From assembly GCA_947492955.1 (NCBI GenBank), contig CANLOV010000010.1, forward strand, positions 1 through 64,000: a DNA stretch of 64,000 nt, read 5' to 3'. The notes under the pieces were generated by a model. The model did no database searches. It was given only the letters and a program-made list of their open reading frames with translations, and was not told the origin of the DNA. The translations under genes were made by a program, and so were the position numbers. Below, piece by piece: positions 1 through 7,756 of the stretch. Numbering within the stretch: position 1 is the stretch's first letter; each line of letters opens with the position of its first letter. The DNA is from an uncultured Cellulophaga sp. Its GTDB lineage: Bacteria; Bacteroidota; Bacteroidia; Flavobacteriales; Flavobacteriaceae.

Positions 1-225
1 CTCCGCTAACGGGCTGCAAACCTACAACCTTTTTATATTCTAACAACAAAATAATTCAACTTTTTTTGACGTTTTTTTTACAAATTCCATAACTCGCTGA
101 TTACACGTATCTAAGACTCAAAAGTTTTTTACTACAACTCCTTTTTAACACAATAACACATACTTATTACTATATAATAGTACACGCTTTCTATTATATA
201 TGCTCTGTGCTTTATCTATAAGAAA
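1..225. other. Noncoding edge region downstream of the porin
   Basis: No open reading frame of note. The first 20 bases, read on the minus strand, contain a small CCG-TTAG-CGG hairpin, which could belong to the leader or end of a neighbour lying outside the window; I cannot assign it. Positions 171-180 and 191-200 form a perfect 10-bp inverted repeat (TATATAATAG / CTATTATATA, 10-base loop). It lies just downstream of the minus-strand porin stop and could act as a weak, AU-rich transcript end. Confidence 0.4.
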
Positions 226-2241
226 TTAAGAAAAGAAATTCCAAACCAAGCCAAAACGTATAACAAAATCGCGATAAGGGTAACTTGGGGCTGAATAAAA
301 CTTACTTTCCTTACCAAAGGAAGAATTAAAATGCTCAGCTTTTAAATATATACGTGTTTGCTTTACTCTTGCGTTAATAAAGAAGTCTAGCAAAGGAAAA
401 CCTCCTACTTCTTCTTTATTTTGAATATAGAATTCTCCTAATAAAGGATTGTACGCATCTATATTATAAGAGGTAAAGTATTTAAATGTTACTCCTGTTT
501 GTAAATACATGGCTTTTTTAAATACATTATCCGAAAAATACAATGTATTTCTTGTTACTAACTCTGGTACATTTAAAACCTGATTCGTTTGTGACACATT
601 TTGATACATTATTGTATTAGCCAAAGCAAACTTACCTACTTTAAATTCTTTACTATATTTTACCTTTATATGATTTACACTATTTCCTTCTTGAAAAGGC
701 TTTACTAATGTATTTTCTAAAGCAATACTATCTGCCTCTGATTTTAAATAGGTATAATTATCTATTGTAGCATACTTAGCCACCAAACTGCCCCATACTT
801 TAGACTCTAAACTAAACTGTAAGCTGTTTACATTTTGCTTCTTAAAATTTTCTGTATTTTGCCAATTATAATTTTCATATTCACTTTGATATAATAAATA
901 ATTAAAGTCTGGCATTTTTGATGATGTATGTATTGCCACCTTTACCCTATTATTTTCGTTTATATTATAACTTGCAGAAGCATCTAATATATTCCCCGAC
1001 AATTCTCCAGATACATTATAACTACCTTCTCCTTCTACTTTAAAAGCTCCAATTTGTTTTTTATAATTTGCACCTACTGCCACCTCTTGCCCCTTTAGTT
1101 TGTTAACTATTTGTCCTGCATCGGTAATTATTGTACTATCAAAGAAATAATTATAATTATATAGATTTACAAAACCTTTAAGTTTTCCTAATATTGAATT
1201 AGAAAATGTAGCATTTACTTGATTAAATGTTGTTTTTAAACTTGCTTTATCATCTACACTAGTAAGAAAGCTACTTCCAAAGAAATCTTCTTCTATTGCT
1301 CTATGCGTAAATTGATAAAATTTAGTTTCATAGGCATACTGGTGCCCTATACTTATATAGGTAGGTGCTACGCCAGAATCTTTTTCTTTTCGCAATAATT
1401 TATAAGAATGATCTAAGTAGTATCTTTTACCTAATATTTTGTTATTTGCATCGGTTAGCCTTGTATCTATTCTAATTCTATTCTTAAAATCTTCATCTTT
1501 AGATTCGAATTGTTCTTCTTTTTCTGCAAGACCTCCGCTTTCTTGCCCTTTTATTTCTTGGGCCGCAATATGCATTCTAAGATTATATCGTTTGTCTTTG
1601 GTTTCGTAATTACTTGTTATTTTAAAATTACCAGATTCTGCTTGTTCAGAATTATATTTCCCTAAAGACCTAAATCCTTTGTAAGCAACAGAAAAATTTA
1701 ACCTTCTAGAAGTGTTAAATGTTAAGAAAGCATCTAATAGCTGTCCTTGCTCAAAAGTTGTTTTAAACATCATTTCTGCCATAGGTATTGGCACATTGTA
1801 ATATTTAATATCTTCTATCTCTTGGTAATTATAATGTTTTGCTTTTGCTCCTAATGAAGGATACATTGTTCTGTTTTCGAAATTTACCCCCAATTTATTA
1901 TATGGCTGTCCTACATTACCAAATGGCATTAATTCAAAATCGTCTTTTCTTAAATAGTTATAAGAGTATTCTTTTTTAATAGTTAATGTAGTATCTAAAA
2001 AAGTAGTATCTCTATAATGAGAAATAATTTTATAGTCTTCCCTAACCACATCATCAATACTATGGGGGCCTGGCAAACTATCTACTACTTTTGCTACTTT
2101 TTTAAGCGGCATTAAAGAATCTGTTGGTTTTAAAGTTGCCAAAGTATCTAAAGCCACTGGGGGCAGGCTTGGTATAGAATCTTGCTGAGCGCTTAATACT
2201 TGACTTAAAAGAACAAAAAAGAATACGTGTATAAGTTTCAT
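226..2241 (-). CDS. Putative porin, outer-membrane beta-barrel protein
   Basis: 671 residues with a clear signal peptide (hydrophobic residues 4-16, cleavage near SAQQ at 17-20), followed by a Pro/Ser/Leu-rich linker to about residue 60. The rest is rich in alternating aromatic and polar strands (many Tyr/Asn/Lys/Phe) and ends in an aromatic strand (VWNFFS), as expected for a beta-barrel inserted in the outer membrane. It resembles the large 'putative porin' family found across Bacteroidota; substrate unknown. No TonB box, carboxypeptidase-like domain or plug is visible, so it is not a TonB-dependent receptor. A good -7 element lies 18 bases upstream of the ATG. The gene diverges from rnhB. 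Confidence 0.8.
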   Translation of the reverse strand: MKLIHVFFFVLLSQVLSAQQDSIPSLPPVALDTLATLKPTDSLMPLKKVAKVVDSLPGPHSIDDVVREDYKIISHYRDTTFLDTTLTIKKEYSYNYLRKDDFELMPFGNVGQPYNKLGVNFENRTMYPSLGAKAKHYNYQEIEDIKYYNVPIPMAEMMFKTTFEQGQLLDAFLTFNTSRRLNFSVAYKGFRSLGKYNSEQAESGNFKITSNYETKDKRYNLRMHIAAQEIKGQESGGLAEKEEQFESKDEDFKNRIRIDTRLTDANNKILGKRYYLDHSYKLLRKEKDSGVAPTYISIGHQYAYETKFYQFTHRAIEEDFFGSSFLTSVDDKASLKTTFNQVNATFSNSILGKLKGFVNLYNYNYFFDSTIITDAGQIVNKLKGQEVAVGANYKKQIGAFKVEGEGSYNVSGELSGNILDASASYNINENNRVKVAIHTSSKMPDFNYLLYQSEYENYNWQNTENFKKQNVNSLQFSLESKVWGSLVAKYATIDNYTYLKSEADSIALENTLVKPFQEGNSVNHIKVKYSKEFKVGKFALANTIMYQNVSQTNQVLNVPELVTRNTLYFSDNVFKKAMYLQTGVTFKYFTSYNIDAYNPLLGEFYIQNKEEVGGFPLLDFFINARVKQTRIYLKAEHFNSSFGKESKFYSAPSYPYRDFVIRFGLVWNFFS

Positions 2242-2259
2242 TGAATAAAATTACTTGCG

Positions 2260-2267
2260 CAAAGGTA
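2260..2267 (-). promoter_or_regulatory. Bacteroidota -7 element for the porin gene
   Basis: Read on the minus strand the sequence is TACCTTTG, an exact match to the TAnnTTTG consensus of the Bacteroidota primary sigma factor. The expected transcription start lies roughly 12-15 bases before the porin ATG at 2241. No clear TTG at -33 is visible. Confidence 0.55.
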
Positions 2268-2317
2268 ATTTTTTTTGTCCTTAAGAAAATGTGAAAGTTC
2301 TTAATAAACATATAAAA

Positions 2318-2350
2318 AATAAAGCTTGCTTATAATAAGCAAGCTTTATT
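2318..2350 (-). terminator. Strong intrinsic terminator hairpin in a divergent gap
   Basis: A perfect 15-bp stem (2318-2332 with 2336-2350) with a 3-base loop. On the minus strand it is followed by a run of T. It sits between two divergent genes (porin and rnhB), where no annotated protein gene would need a terminator. On the plus strand the following bases (TGTCTT) make a poor U-tract, so the minus strand is favoured. Confidence 0.6.
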
Positions 2351-2644
2351 TGTCTTAAAATGTAAAAAATTAAAACAATACCTAGTATAATTTAGTTTGA
2401 GGCTAAACAAAAAATACTTTAGGTAATTAAACAATCATCAATCGTAAAATTGTTATAAAATAATTAGTCTTACGCTAATTAACGCATAATTATAACATTA
2501 AAAGCTATTTTAGATAAAAATTACACAAAATTTATCATTCTGAAATTTTATCATGAGCTAAATTGACAAATTGTTGTATTTGTTGTGTTTATATTTGATT
2601 TTTAAAAACGACTACTTTTACCATAATTATAATTAATTGATTAG
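2351..2644. other. AT-rich noncoding gap before rnhB
   Basis: About 290 bases with no ORF longer than about 15 codons on either strand. A weak -7-like element (TACTTTTA, 2613-2620) with TTG at 2595-2597 precedes rnhB, but the spacing is short (15 bases). With the minus-strand terminator at 2318-2350, this stretch could encode a small noncoding RNA; no known RNA family is recognised. Confidence 0.35.
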
Positions 2645-3241
2645 ATGCTGAAAGCTTTTTATAAAAAACATGGAGAAATTGGTACAGATGAAGCTGGTAG
2701 AGGCTGCCTTGCAGGACCTGTTACTGCTGCCGCAATTATATTACCTAAAAAATTTGAGAATAAAATATTAAACGATTCCAAAAAACTTTCTGAACACAAA
2801 AGAGAACTTTTAAGACCTATTATAGAAGAGAGCGCTTTATCTTTTGGTGTTGCCCATGTTTTTCCTGATGAAATAGATAAGATAAATATCTTAAATGCTT
2901 CTTTTTTAGCTATGCACAAATCCATAGATTTATTAACCATAGAACCTAATTTTATTATTGTTGATGGTAATAGGTTTAAACCTTATAAAGATGTTCCTTA
3001 TGAATGTATTATTAAAGGAGACGGAAAATATATGAGTATAGCCGCTGCATCTGTTTTAGCAAAAACACACAGAGATGCTTACATGGAAAAAATTCATCTT
3101 GAATACCCTATGTACAACTGGAAAAAAAACAAAGGTTATCCTACCAAAGAACATAGAGATGCCATTAGAAAATATGGTATTACTCCTTACCACAGAAAAA
3201 GCTTTAGACAATTACCCGAACAGCTAAAACTTGATATTTAA
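2645..3241 (+). CDS. rnhB: Ribonuclease HII
   Basis: Endonuclease that cuts the RNA strand of RNA-DNA hybrids and excises single ribonucleotides from DNA; cytoplasmic, metal-dependent. 198 residues, normal for RNase HII. The signature TDEAGRG lies at 14-20 (catalytic Asp15 and Glu16), DSKKLS at 44-49, the third acidic residue Asp107 in VDGN, and the fourth (Asp144) in AKTHRD. The gene begins a plus-strand pair: the next start is 27 bases after its stop, so it is probably co-transcribed with the lipoprotein gene downstream. Confidence 0.96.
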   Translation: MLKAFYKKHGEIGTDEAGRGCLAGPVTAAAIILPKKFENKILNDSKKLSEHKRELLRPIIEESALSFGVAHVFPDEIDKINILNASFLAMHKSIDLLTIEPNFIIVDGNRFKPYKDVPYECIIKGDGKYMSIAAASVLAKTHRDAYMEKIHLEYPMYNWKKNKGYPTKEHRDAIRKYGITPYHRKSFRQLPEQLKLDI

Positions 3242-3268
3242 AACATTAAATTTGTATAAAGGGCTTCT

Positions 3269-5722
3269 ATGAAATTTAAAATTCTATTTATTTTTTCTTG
3301 TTTTTTGTTGAGTTGCACACAAAAAGAATCTAAACCCGTTTCTCTTCTTAATTATATTCCGGAGAATACTGCTATTATAGTTAAAATAAACCAGCTTTCT
3401 TCTTTAAAAAACGAGCTTACAAACACCCCTTTAATTTCTAAATTTAAAAAGACAAATTTATACGATTCTATTACACAAAAAATAAAAGCCTTAGAGTATA
3501 TTAATCCTATTTCTACTAGTTTATTACTTGTAACAAATAAAAACAAATCTTCTGAATTTGCTTTTATTACTAAAGACACTACTGATATTATTAAATTTGA
3601 AAAGGGTCTTGATATACAAACAGAAACGATTAGCCATAAAAATTGGTCTTATACGTTATCTAAGATTAATAATACTACTTTTTATAGCTCGTCTATAAAC
3701 AATACTGTTATTATTAGTTCTTCTATTAGCTTGTTAGAAGATTGCATTAATCCCAAAAACACTAGTGATATAGTTTTAGAGAAGTTATTTAACGCAAGTA
3801 GCTCTAAAAAAACTGCTTCTATTTTTATTAATACTCATCTATGCGACTCTTTATTCTCTTCTGAACTACAAAACGAGCCTTTACTAAAACCTTCTTTATT
3901 TAGTGATTGGATAGCCGTAGACTTAAACACTGGCCAAGATTATATTCAATTAAACGGAATTGCTACTGCAAAAGATTCCACAAAAAAATATATTAATTTA
4001 TTTAAAAACACATCTGCATTAAAAAACGCTACTGCTTTATTTGCGCCTAAAAAAGCAGCTGCAATTGTATCTTACACCTTCGATAATTACAGTACATTTA
4101 AAAAAAACCAACATATATATAATACTACAGATTTTATAGTCTCAGATTCTACTTTTAAGACTGTGGAAGAAATAGGGCTTATTTACTTAAACAATGATAA
4201 ATCTGTTGTTTTAAACACTTATGGTTCCGAAACTATTACTGACTTTTTAAATAAAAACAAGAAACAGACTTTTACTTACCAAGGAAATGAAATTACAGAA
4301 CTCACTAACACCTCTTTCTTAAACAATTATTTTAACCCCCTTATTAAAGATTTTTCTGCTAACTATTACACCATACTAGAAAATGCTTTTGTATTTTCTA
4401 CTAAGAAAGAAAACATACAAACAATTATAAGTAATTATAAAAACGGTACAACTTTTAATACCTCATCTTTTTTTAAATCAACAAGGAAAACCTTAGCTAC
4501 TGAGTCTAATTTCTTATTTATTGCCAACCATAATAATATTGAATCTATTATTAATGATGCTTTTTCTAAGTCTATTGCCAAAGATTTTAAAAAAATGGGG
4601 CTTTCAGATTATGCCTTTGCCACTCAATTTATAAGTGATCAAAATTTTTATCATATTAATAGTATTATAAAGAAGGTAGAAACTGAAGAAAAAAGCAACT
4701 CCATTTCTCCTTTATATACTATCCAATTAGAAAATGATATCGCTTCTAATCCTCAATTTGTAACCAACCATCAAACAAAAAAGAAAGAAATTATAGTTCA
4801 GGATAACGCTAACAATCTTTATTTAATTTCATCTGAAGGAAAAATACTTTGGAAAAAAGAACTTAACTCTCCTATACAAGGGAAAGTAAAACAGGTAGAC
4901 CTTTATAAAAACGGAAAATTACAGTTCGCTTTTACAACCAATAATCAGTTTTTAATTTTAGACAGGAATGGAGAGGAAATTGCTCCTTTTAATAAAACAT
5001 ATGATGGTGGTAATTTAAATGAATTAGCTGTATTTGATTACGAAAACAACAAGGATTACAGATTTGTTATTACTCAGGGAACAACTATTTTTATGTACAA
5101 CAACAAGGCTAAAATTGTAGATGGTTTTAAATACACCTCCTCTAAAAGTGGTATTATTGATGCTCCTCAGCATTTTAGAATTAACCGAAAAGATTATTTA
5201 GTTTTTAAACTTAAAAACAATGAGTTAAAAATTTTAAACAGAATTGGCAAATCTCGTATTAAAGTAAATCAGAAAATAAATTTCTCTAACAACCCTATAA
5301 AACTCTACAAGAATAAATTTATTACTACAGACAATAAAGGTGTGTTATATCAGATTAATGAAAAAGGTAGTATCCTAAAAACAAACTTTAACTTAAATGA
5401 ATACCACGGATTAGATGCTACTAGCAAAACTCTTGTATTTATGAATGATAACACCCTAAGTATTAAAGGCAAAAAAGTAAATTTAGACCTAGGGGTTTAC
5501 AGTAAACCACAAATTTTTTATATTAACAATAAAATTTATATAAGCGTTACTGATATACAAAATCAAAAAATTTATTTATTTGATAGCAATGCTAAATCTA
5601 TTCCTAACTTCCCTGTTTTTGGAAACTCTATAATTGATTTTGAAGATATTAATAGAGATAAAAAACTAGAGTTTGTAACTAAAGACACAGACAATTCGTT
5701 AATAGTATATAAAATGAATTAA
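3269..5722 (+). CDS. Large lipoprotein, conserved in flavobacteria, unknown function
   Basis: 817 residues. An N-terminal signal peptide ends in the lipobox LLSC (Cys16), so it is probably anchored in the envelope. Residues about 25-480 look like one alpha/beta region rich in Asn/Thr/Lys without recognised catalytic motifs. Residues about 480-817 contain repeated beta-hairpin units in which phrases such as LYLISSEGKILWKKEL, FLILDRNGEEI and YLFDSNAKSIPNFP recur, the pattern of a PQQ/WD-like beta-propeller. The last unit (DINRDKKLEFVTKD) resembles an FG-GAP/VCBS-type repeat. It follows rnhB by 27 bases and is closed by a bidirectional terminator shared with lipB. No enzymatic role can be assigned; a binding or assembly role is an inference. 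Confidence 0.75.
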   Translation: MKFKILFIFSCFLLSCTQKESKPVSLLNYIPENTAIIVKINQLSSLKNELTNTPLISKFKKTNLYDSITQKIKALEYINPISTSLLLVTNKNKSSEFAFITKDTTDIIKFEKGLDIQTETISHKNWSYTLSKINNTTFYSSSINNTVIISSSISLLEDCINPKNTSDIVLEKLFNASSSKKTASIFINTHLCDSLFSSELQNEPLLKPSLFSDWIAVDLNTGQDYIQLNGIATAKDSTKKYINLFKNTSALKNATALFAPKKAAAIVSYTFDNYSTFKKNQHIYNTTDFIVSDSTFKTVEEIGLIYLNNDKSVVLNTYGSETITDFLNKNKKQTFTYQGNEITELTNTSFLNNYFNPLIKDFSANYYTILENAFVFSTKKENIQTIISNYKNGTTFNTSSFFKSTRKTLATESNFLFIANHNNIESIINDAFSKSIAKDFKKMGLSDYAFATQFISDQNFYHINSIIKKVETEEKSNSISPLYTIQLENDIASNPQFVTNHQTKKKEIIVQDNANNLYLISSEGKILWKKELNSPIQGKVKQVDLYKNGKLQFAFTTNNQFLILDRNGEEIAPFNKTYDGGNLNELAVFDYENNKDYRFVITQGTTIFMYNNKAKIVDGFKYTSSKSGIIDAPQHFRINRKDYLVFKLKNNELKILNRIGKSRIKVNQKINFSNNPIKLYKNKFITTDNKGVLYQINEKGSILKTNFNLNEYHGLDATSKTLVFMNDNTLSIKGKKVNLDLGVYSKPQIFYINNKIYISVTDIQNQKIYLFDSNAKSIPNFPVFGNSIIDFEDINRDKKLEFVTKDTDNSLIVYKMN

Positions 5723-5896
5723 AGTTAAACTTGTTAGGCATACAAGATAATTATCTAACTATACATAAAACACTAAAACCAACCTATCTTATAACTTATT
5801 TTAGTCGTAAATATTAAAACAAGTTTTGAAACAAGTATAGTTACGTTAACTTATTTCAATGATGTAAATGATATTGTTATTTTATTTAGTCAATAA

Positions 5897-5924
5897 AAAA
5901 ACCGAGGGTTATTCCTCGGTTTTT
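5897..5924. terminator. Bidirectional terminator between lipoprotein gene and lipB
   Basis: Hairpin AAAAACCGAGG / CCTCGGTTTTT (5897-5907 with 5914-5924, loop of 6), with A-runs on the left and T-runs on the right, so it works in both directions. It lies between convergent genes and overlaps the last two bases of the lipB stop codon. Confidence 0.85.
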
Positions 5925-6624
5925 AATTTATAAACTCTGCTTTAAAAAGTATTTTAAAGTGTTTTAATAATTTTTCTTTTACTTCTGTTGCAGGTACTTC
6001 TTTAACTCCTAATTCTACATTTAGAGAAGTAACAGCTTTATCTTTTATTCCACACGGAATCATTAAATCAAAATAACCTAAATCTGTATTTACATTTAAT
6101 GCAAAACCATGCATTGTTACCCAACGGCTTGCTCTTACTCCCATAGCACATATTTTACGAGCAAATGGTGTTCCTACATCTATCCAAACTCCTGTTTCTC
6201 CATCAGACCTTTCTGCTTTTACTCCATACTCTTTTAAAGTAAGAATTACTGTTTCTTCTAAAAAACGAAGGTATTTATGTATGTCTGTAAAAAAATTATC
6301 TAAATCTAAAATTGGATAGCCTACTATTTGCCCTGGACCATGATAGGTAATATCTCCCCCTCTGTTTATTTTATAATATTTTGCACCTTTATGTTCTAGC
6401 TCTTTTTCGTCTATCAACAAATTTGCTGCATTACCACTTTTACCCAATGTATACACATGTGGGTGTTCTACAAATAAAAAATGATTATTGGTTACTATTG
6501 AGGTTTCCTCTCTTCTGTTTTTTATTTTAAGGTCTATAATTTCCTTAAAAAGCATTTCTTGATAATCCCAAGTTTCTTTATAATCTTTTAACCCTAAATC
6601 CTGAAGTTTAATCTCCTTATTCAT
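5923..6624 (-). CDS. lipB: Lipoyl(octanoyl) transferase
   Basis: Transfers octanoyl groups from octanoyl-ACP to lipoyl domains of 2-oxoacid dehydrogenases and GcvH, the first step of endogenous lipoate synthesis. 233 residues. Family signature RGGDITYHGPGQ at 88-99, the conserved Lys157 in ARKICAMG, and the catalytic Cys191 in the PCGIKD motif are all present. lipA is not in the window. The gene lies 31 bases downstream of a lipoprotein gene on the same strand. A -7-like element (TATCTTTG on the minus strand) ends only five bases before the ATG, which suggests an additional, possibly leaderless transcript. Confidence 0.95.
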   Translation of the reverse strand: MNKEIKLQDLGLKDYKETWDYQEMLFKEIIDLKIKNRREETSIVTNNHFLFVEHPHVYTLGKSGNAANLLIDEKELEHKGAKYYKINRGGDITYHGPGQIVGYPILDLDNFFTDIHKYLRFLEETVILTLKEYGVKAERSDGETGVWIDVGTPFARKICAMGVRASRWVTMHGFALNVNTDLGYFDLMIPCGIKDKAVTSLNVELGVKEVPATEVKEKLLKHFKILFKAEFIN

Positions 6625-6629
6625 AAGTG

Positions 6630-6637
6630 CAAAGATA
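6630..6637 (-). promoter_or_regulatory. -7-like element immediately before lipB
   Basis: On the minus strand TATCTTTG, an exact TAnnTTTG match, followed by five bases and the lipB ATG. If used, transcription would begin at or next to the start codon. No convincing -33 TTG is seen. Confidence 0.4.
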
Positions 6638-6655
6638 TAAAGACCTAAACAGTAT

Positions 6656-7408
6656 TTAATCTTCTAATTCTACTTCTAAATTTAAAACTGTTGGATCTTC
6701 TAAAATAGTTAAAAAATTTACTTCTAAAGTAAAACTCTTACCATCCTGACTAAACAAGGCTTCCTCTGCCGATATCTTTTTTATCTTTCTTGGAAAATGA
6801 TACTTTAAGGTATAGGTAGACCCCTCTAAAAACGATTTTGCTTGATCTAAATTTAAACTATCCTTAGCTTTATTGTATAATTCTTGATCTACAATTTTTG
6901 TGTTTCTAGAAAATATATTGTTATTAAAACTATAACTCACTTCTGTTCCATCTGCATTCCCTATCATAGATGGTGGTTGTTTTTGAGCACCACCTTTACC
7001 CATTGCACCTGCACTGGCTTCCTGAAAACTGCCTAACACATCTCCTAATTCATTTACATTCTTAAAATCTGAAAACATAGAAAAGTTCATTTCTTTAGCT
7101 TCAGCATCAACTTTCATATGCATTGTAAATTTTTCTAACTTCTTTAGCTTTTCTTGTTCCTTTAGAGGTAATTTAGCAATACTATCCTTTTTTTCTTTAA
7201 ACAATTGCTTAAAAGATATTATAGAGTCTATTTTCTTTTCTTCTCCTTCAGGCATTTTATCTCCAGCCATTTGCATTAGTTCAGAACCATCAAAACCAAT
7301 ACTAATTTTACCCGTTCCATCTTCTTTTACATGGAGCTCTTCTGTGAAATTACACGATGTAAAAACTAAAGTACTACAGATGCTAATTAATAAAAATATT
7401 CTTTTCAT
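6656..7408 (-). CDS. Lipoprotein of unknown function
   Basis: 250 residues with a lipoprotein signal (hydrophobic 4-15, lipobox FTSC, Cys19). The start of the mature part (NFTEELHVKEDGTGKISIGFDGSELM) reads as a beta-hairpin typical of a large Bacteroidota lipoprotein group with an 'xxDGSG' turn. A charged helix region (about 60-105) and a Gly/Ala/Gln-rich low-complexity linker (about 130-148) follow. No catalytic motif is recognised. It lies directly upstream of lipB on the same strand (31-base gap) and may be co-transcribed with it. Confidence 0.7.
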   Translation of the reverse strand: MKRIFLLISICSTLVFTSCNFTEELHVKEDGTGKISIGFDGSELMQMAGDKMPEGEEKKIDSIISFKQLFKEKKDSIAKLPLKEQEKLKKLEKFTMHMKVDAEAKEMNFSMFSDFKNVNELGDVLGSFQEASAGAMGKGGAQKQPPSMIGNADGTEVSYSFNNNIFSRNTKIVDQELYNKAKDSLNLDQAKSFLEGSTYTLKYHFPRKIKKISAEEALFSQDGKSFTLEVNFLTILEDPTVLNLEVELED

Positions 7409-7469
7409 ATAGGATTATAATAAATGGTTACTTTTTTTAATAGCTAAATCTACTAAATATATTAGTATA

Positions 7470-7625
7470 TTAATTAGGGTTATTTAATATTACTAAAGCA
7501 GCAATAACACCTGGCACCCATCCGCAAAGTGTTAGTAGAAAAACAATAACTATAGAACCGCAACCTTTTCCTATTACTGATAATGGCGGAAAAAGAATTG
7601 CTAGTAAAACTCTTATTAAACTCAT
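7470..7625 (-). CDS. Pmp3/YqaE family small membrane proteolipid
   Basis: A 51-residue protein read from ATG at 7625 to TAA at 7470. Its sequence begins MSLIRVLLAILFPPLSVIGK, followed by CGSIVIVFLLTLCGWVPGVI and ends in AALVILNNPN. It has the family hallmarks: an LAxLFPPLxV first transmembrane helix, a short Gly/Cys loop, and a second helix with LTLxGWxPGxIxA. Members (yeast Pmp3, plant RCI2, bacterial YqaE) sit in the cytoplasmic membrane and are linked to membrane potential and salt or cold stress; the molecular activity is unclear. It stands alone between lysS (divergent) and the lipoprotein gene. Confidence 0.9.
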   Translation of the reverse strand: MSLIRVLLAILFPPLSVIGKGCGSIVIVFLLTLCGWVPGVIAALVILNNPN

Positions 7626-7706
7626 TTTTTTTGATTTTTTAATTGATGTAACTATATGACGCTAAACATTCTTTTTTGTTACATACAAGATTAGCAATTT
7701 ACTGCA

Positions 7707-7737
7707 TTGATAGATTAGGCTAGAGTACTTATATTTG
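7707..7737 (+). promoter_or_regulatory. Promoter of lysS
   Basis: TTG at 7707-7709 (-33) and TATATTTG at 7730-7737 (-7) with 20 bases between them, a full match to the Bacteroidota housekeeping promoter. The predicted transcript starts about 14 bases before the lysS ATG. Confidence 0.75.
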
Positions 7738-7756
7738 CACCCTTAAATAGTTTTTT

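Noticed and set aside
1-20. Possible tRNA or ribosomal leader fragment at the window edge (CCGCTAACGGG)
   Set aside because: Only 20 bases are visible and no tRNA arm can be folded; I cannot assign it without the sequence outside the window.
2102-2311. Open frame of 69 codons overlapping the porin start, same strand in another frame
   Set aside because: It runs through the porin signal peptide and promoter; composition is that of a shadow frame with no domain.
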